In this document: positions 60,782 to 64,000 of the stretch, piece by piece
Layout: each line of letters opens with the position of its first letter
How positions within the stretch are numbered: position 1 is the first letter of the stretch
The notes under the pieces: generated by a model
Database searches by the model: none
What the model saw: only the letters and a program-made list of their open reading frames with translations
Told to the model about the DNA's origin: nothing
Made by a program: the position numbers and the translations under genes
Source: Jackrogersella multiformis
Taxonomy: Eukaryota; Ascomycota; Sordariomycetes; Xylariales; Hypoxylaceae
NCBI GenBank assembly: GCA_902806575.1
Contig: CADCXD010000007.1
Span: 620,001 to 684,000, forward strand
Reading direction: 5' to 3'
DNA length: 64,000 nt

Positions 60782-62059
60782 AAGCTACCAGAAGAGCGTC
60801 CTTTGCATCATGCCAGCGCCGTTGAGAACAGATAGCGAATTTGTCTTGTTTAGATACGCACAGAATTAGATACAAACCTTTATGGCCTAGGATAGATTAC
60901 CGGTGTATGTAACGCAGTACTCGTAAAAAGCGCAAGAAATGGTGTGCTCAGTTATCATATAAAGCTTGTATATGAATCCTTGAGTATGCCTTATCTGCAC
61001 ATACGGACGCATAGCTGTGCATAGCTCGGTGGCGTCGAATTGCATCAATCTGTATTAAGCATCTATGACCGCCACCTACCTATGGATGTATTGTATTGCT
61101 CTTTAACCCGCATGATATAGGCATATGATATATATGATTTGGCTGCGAATGGATGTATAGGATACTTGTACTAAGGTCAACAAAATACTATTACCTAGGT
61201 AAATATGTCTCCGAAATATGAATCTTGGATTGTACATACCTACATAAGGCTACTAAGGTACATACGGTAGTTAGTAAACAAATATATGCATAGATGAACT
61301 TCATTCCGGTGAATGTATTCGGTATCATTAATCGAGACTCGGCAGATAGATAGTAATGGTACCTAGGTACTTCTGCCCCTCCTCCGCTTCTAGTGTAGTA
61401 CCTAGCCTGTGTGGCGTTGTGCTGAAAGTTTTACTGACATTTGCCAAGATTTTATGTCCACCTGGGCAGTGGCTGCATTTTTTCATTCGCAGCCCTGAGT
61501 GCTTTAGAGGTACCTAGGTAGGTACCACCTAAAGTACCTAGGTATCTATGTAGTTTCTAGCCTGTGATTCGGCGAGACTTTTATTTTTATTTTTCCCTTC
61601 TTCTTCTTCTTCCTGTCTGCCTCTTCTGCGCTAGATCTACATATATACACTACACCTCATCATCCATCATCTCCTACCAAGGATGACGCTGATGTTTCCT
61701 GCTCGCGTGCTAGTCTATTGATAGCTATCTCGTTAGCTGCCTGACTAGGTCTCTGACTAAAAAAACGTTGCCTTCCTACGCTTCATCTACTAGGTACTTT
61801 TAACAGCTCATGATATTCATTCGTGATATCCATTCGTTTACAATTCCAACCCACTGGAACGTGATAATTTCGAGATTCGCGGAAGGCCGCGCGAAACCCC
61901 GCAGCACCCGCCGTCGACTGAATGGATAGGCAATAATTCCTACAAATACAATATCCTGCGTCCTATTATATGGATTAGGCATTACCGCGAGATATATTCT
62001 CTCTCTCTTACTCAATCTTACTCCCACCCAGCATATCCGACTTTCCCGAATTCGCAAAC
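60782..62059. other. Intergenic, palindrome-rich
   Basis: ACCTAGGT copies lie at 61193, 61361, 61512 and 61536. The segment from about 61800 is probably 5' UTR and promoter of the acyltransferase gene. No other gene seen. Confidence 0.6.
61361..61543. repeat. Three ACCTAGGT palindromes upstream of the GPAT gene
   Basis: Exact copies start at 61361, 61512 and 61536, the last two inside a near-symmetric run of TACC and GGTA units (61510-61545) that could extrude as a small cruciform or hairpin. Confidence 0.8.
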
Positions 62060-64000
62060 ATGGCCGACGGCAAGCCTGCCGAGGAGGCTCGTCCTTCTAC
62101 TGTCGCGAAGTCGAAGTCTCATAAAGAGAAAGAGCTCTATCCTATGTCAGATTGGAAATACGATGCTTTCTTACACACCTTCTCCGTCCTAGTAGACCTG
62201 TTCTTCCGAGAGGTCCATCCGCGAGGTGCGTGGCGGGTGCCCCGAACCGGTCCTATCCTATTCGTCGCCGCGCCGCATGCAAACCAATTCGTCGACGGTC
62301 TGGTCCTACAACGAACTTTGAAGAATGAAGCGAATCGACGTGTCGGTCTACTGATCGCCGAAAAATCCGTCCATGGATTCATCGGATGGGGTTCTCGTCA
62401 AACCGGTTCTGTTCCGGTCGGCCGAGCCCAGGATAAAGCGAAACCAGCCTCGGGTCTCATCTATCTTCCTGATCCCATCAATGACCCAACTCTGATTCGG
62501 GGCGTGGGTACCAACTTCGAGAAGGAGGCAGAGGTTGGTGGCTTGATCTTCTTACCGTCTGCGAAGGGCGAGTCTGGTAGTTCGATCGATATTTCTAAAA
62601 TCATCGGGCCCGAGGAAATCCGCATCAAGCGGCCGTTTAAAGCAAAGCTTCCTATGCAACAGCTAACCGGGCGAGATGACATCGACGAGAAGGGAAACTT
62701 GACCAACAAGGAATTAACAGGGCCAAAAGACGGCTACCAAGGTACTAAATTCAAGATAGCTCCTCATATCGACCAGACAGAGGTTTATACCGCTGTTTTC
62801 AACCGCCTGAGATCGGGCGGTTGTATTGGAATTTTTCCCGAGGGAGGTAGCCACGACAGGACGGAACTATTGCCCCTGAAGGCTGGTGTGGCCATCATGG
62901 CATTGGGCACGCTTGCCGAAGACCCTGACTGTGGTCTTCAGATTGTTCCCGTCGGGATGAATTACTTCCATGCCCACAAGTTCCGGTCGCGGGCAGTTGT
63001 CGAGTTTGGAGCCCCCTTCCAAATCCCGAGAGAAATCGTCGAGAAATATAAAAACAATGAAAGGAGAGATGCAATCGGGCAGACTCTTGACATGGTTCAC
63101 CAAGCTCTAAGCGCCGTTACTGTATCGTCCCCGGATATCGATACCTTACTGTGTATTCAAGGGGCCCGGAGACTCTACAATACCGGAAAGAAGTTGCCCT
63201 TGCCAATGGTGGTGGAGCTCAACAGGAGGCTTGCCGTGGGCTTTTCCAAATACAAAGACGATCCACGCATTATCGATCTGATGGACAACGTCAAAGAATA
63301 CAATAAAAAGCTCCACTACCTAAATATCAGGGACCACCAAGTTGCCTACGCCAAAATGACTCTCCCAATAGTCATATTTACGCTTCTGTATCGGATCGCC
63401 AAGCTCCTCGTCCTCTCCATCGGCGTGATCCCGGGATTTTTCCTATTTTCCCCGGTTTTTGCCGCTTCCAAGATTATTAGCCACAAGAAGGCAAAAGAAG
63501 CACTGGCAGCTTCGTCAGTTAAAATTCAGGGCCGAGACGTCATGGCGACATGGAAACTCCTCGTCGCCATGGCATTTGCTCCTGTGCTCTACAACCTATA
63601 CTCTGTCATCCTCGCAATTAAAGTCTACCAAGACCATCTCTGGGGATACCTTCCGGATTGGGTGCCTTTCTGGCTAATGTTTGTTGGCGGCTGGGTCGTC
63701 TTTCCAGCCATCACATTTGCAGCATTGCGGTTCGGCGAGGTTGGCATGGATATAGTCAAGTCGCTCAGGCCCCTCGTTCTGTGTATCAGTCCGACATCTT
63801 CCTACAGCATTCACAAACTACGAGAGCGGAGAGCGGAGTTGTCTAGGAAGGTAGTCAAGGTCATTAACGACCTTGGCCCTGATATGTATGAGGACTTCGA
63901 ACAAACCCGCCTCATCGAGGATCCGTTCCTTGCGGACGAAGCGCTCAACAAGGAAGCCGAGAAGACCGAACCGACTCCGCCAGACTCGCCACAGCAGTTT
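62060..64000 (+). CDS. GPT2: Glycerol-3-phosphate acyltransferase (GPT2/SCT1 type), 5' part
   Basis: These ER enzymes acylate glycerol-3-phosphate (and dihydroxyacetone phosphate) at sn-1, the first step of phospholipid and triacylglycerol synthesis. The frame is open without introns from the ATG at 62060 to the window end, 647 codons, with no stop; the C-terminus is missing. The acyltransferase block 1 is APHANQFVDG near residue 75, with the catalytic His and a downstream Asp. Block 2 lies around SRQTGSVPVGRAQD. Block 3 is IFPEGGSHDRTELLPLKAG, and block 4 IVPVGMNYF. Two to four hydrophobic helices follow (IVIFTLLYRIAKLLVLSIG; LLVAMAFAPVLYNLYSVILA; WLMFVGGWVVFPAITFAAL). The spacing after the catalytic His is H-x5-D, not the bacterial H-x4-D. 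The missing tail in yeast holds phosphorylated serines. GPT2 versus SCT1 assignment is not possible here. Confidence 0.93.
   Translation, partial: MADGKPAEEARPSTVAKSKSHKEKELYPMSDWKYDAFLHTFSVLVDLFFREVHPRGAWRVPRTGPILFVAAPHANQFVDGLVLQRTLKNEANRRVGLLIAEKSVHGFIGWGSRQTGSVPVGRAQDKAKPASGLIYLPDPINDPTLIRGVGTNFEKEAEVGGLIFLPSAKGESGSSIDISKIIGPEEIRIKRPFKAKLPMQQLTGRDDIDEKGNLTNKELTGPKDGYQGTKFKIAPHIDQTEVYTAVFNRLRSGGCIGIFPEGGSHDRTELLPLKAGVAIMALGTLAEDPDCGLQIVPVGMNYFHAHKFRSRAVVEFGAPFQIPREIVEKYKNNERRDAIGQTLDMVHQALSAVTVSSPDIDTLLCIQGARRLYNTGKKLPLPMVVELNRRLAVGFSKYKDDPRIIDLMDNVKEYNKKLHYLNIRDHQVAYAKMTLPIVIFTLLYRIAKLLVLSIGVIPGFFLFSPVFAASKIISHKKAKEALAASSVKIQGRDVMATWKLLVAMAFAPVLYNLYSVILAIKVYQDHLWGYLPDWVPFWLMFVGGWVVFPAITFAALRFGEVGMDIVKSLRPLVLCISPTSSYSIHKLRERRAELSRKVVKVINDLGPDMYEDFEQTRLIEDPFLADEALNKEAEKTEPTPPDSPQQF

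Larger units (their letters stand above)
2885..61543. repeat. Dispersed ACCTAGGT palindrome family, window-wide
   Basis: Exact ACCTAGGT copies start at 2885, 2968, 3239, 3577, 6715, 6881, 6997, 7049, 10263, 11669, 12314, 17075, 17322, 17465, 20010, 22146, 26064, 30317, 30334, 30346, 33263, 33649, 36855, 41916, 48104, 48143, 50795, 56011, 61193, 61361, 61512 and 61536. That is 32 by eye; near-matches (CCTAGG with one altered flank) are additional. Most sit in TACCTAGGTA. Many are extended by GTAGG or TACC units, so they read as short runs of the 4-mer CCTA/TAGG meeting at a dyad. None lies in a predicted coding exon; the copy at 11669 is in an intron. Confidence 0.85.

Overview
This 64 kb window is nuclear DNA of a filamentous ascomycete, most likely a Sordariomycete and possibly Xylariales (inference). 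The signs are short introns of about 50-110 nt with GTRNGT donors and CTAAC/CTGAC branch points, intergenic gaps of 0.5-6 kb, and a gene set that includes a fungal Zn2Cys6 regulator, a fungal RXT2 subunit and a fungal TRAPPC11. I saw no prokaryotic operons, CRISPR arrays, rRNA genes, convincing tRNA genes or intact transposons. Exon boundaries below were deduced by hand from splice signals, reading phase and protein family fit.

Layout, left to right. (+) = plus strand, (-) = minus strand. 3' end of an NPC1/NCR1 sterol transporter (+); an unrecognised two-exon gene with a zinc-knuckle-like motif (-); an AT-rich gene-free island at about 2.3-5 kb; NMN adenylyltransferase (-); a CUE2-like DUF1771/Smr protein (-); an FMP30/NAPE-PLD-type metallo-hydrolase (-); TRAPPC11 (-), which carries an apparent frameshift; RXT2 of the Rpd3L complex (+); OPI3 phospholipid methyltransferase with a 17-nt microexon (+); an NRAMP metal transporter (+); a 198-residue RS-rich protein (+); glycerol kinase GUT1 with an N-terminal NG-repeat tail (+); mannose-1-phosphate guanylyltransferase MPG1 (-); a small protein with a dsRNA-binding-like motif (-); farnesyltransferase beta RAM1 (-); a long Zn2Cys6 transcription factor (+); tetra-ubiquitin (+); an ETP1/BRAP2-type RING ligase (+); and the 5' part of a GPT2/SCT1 glycerol-3-phosphate acyltransferase (+), cut by the window end.

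The genes are ordinary housekeeping genes, not an obvious cluster. There is a loose lipid theme (NPC1, NAPE-PLD, OPI3, glycerol kinase, GPAT), which I take as chance. The most unusual structure is non-coding. The palindrome ACCTAGGT, usually inside TACCTAGGTA and often extended by GTAGG or TACC units, occurs at least 32 times by eye. About one copy is expected by chance. None lies in a predicted coding exon and one lies inside an intron. I saw no convincing new multi-gene system.
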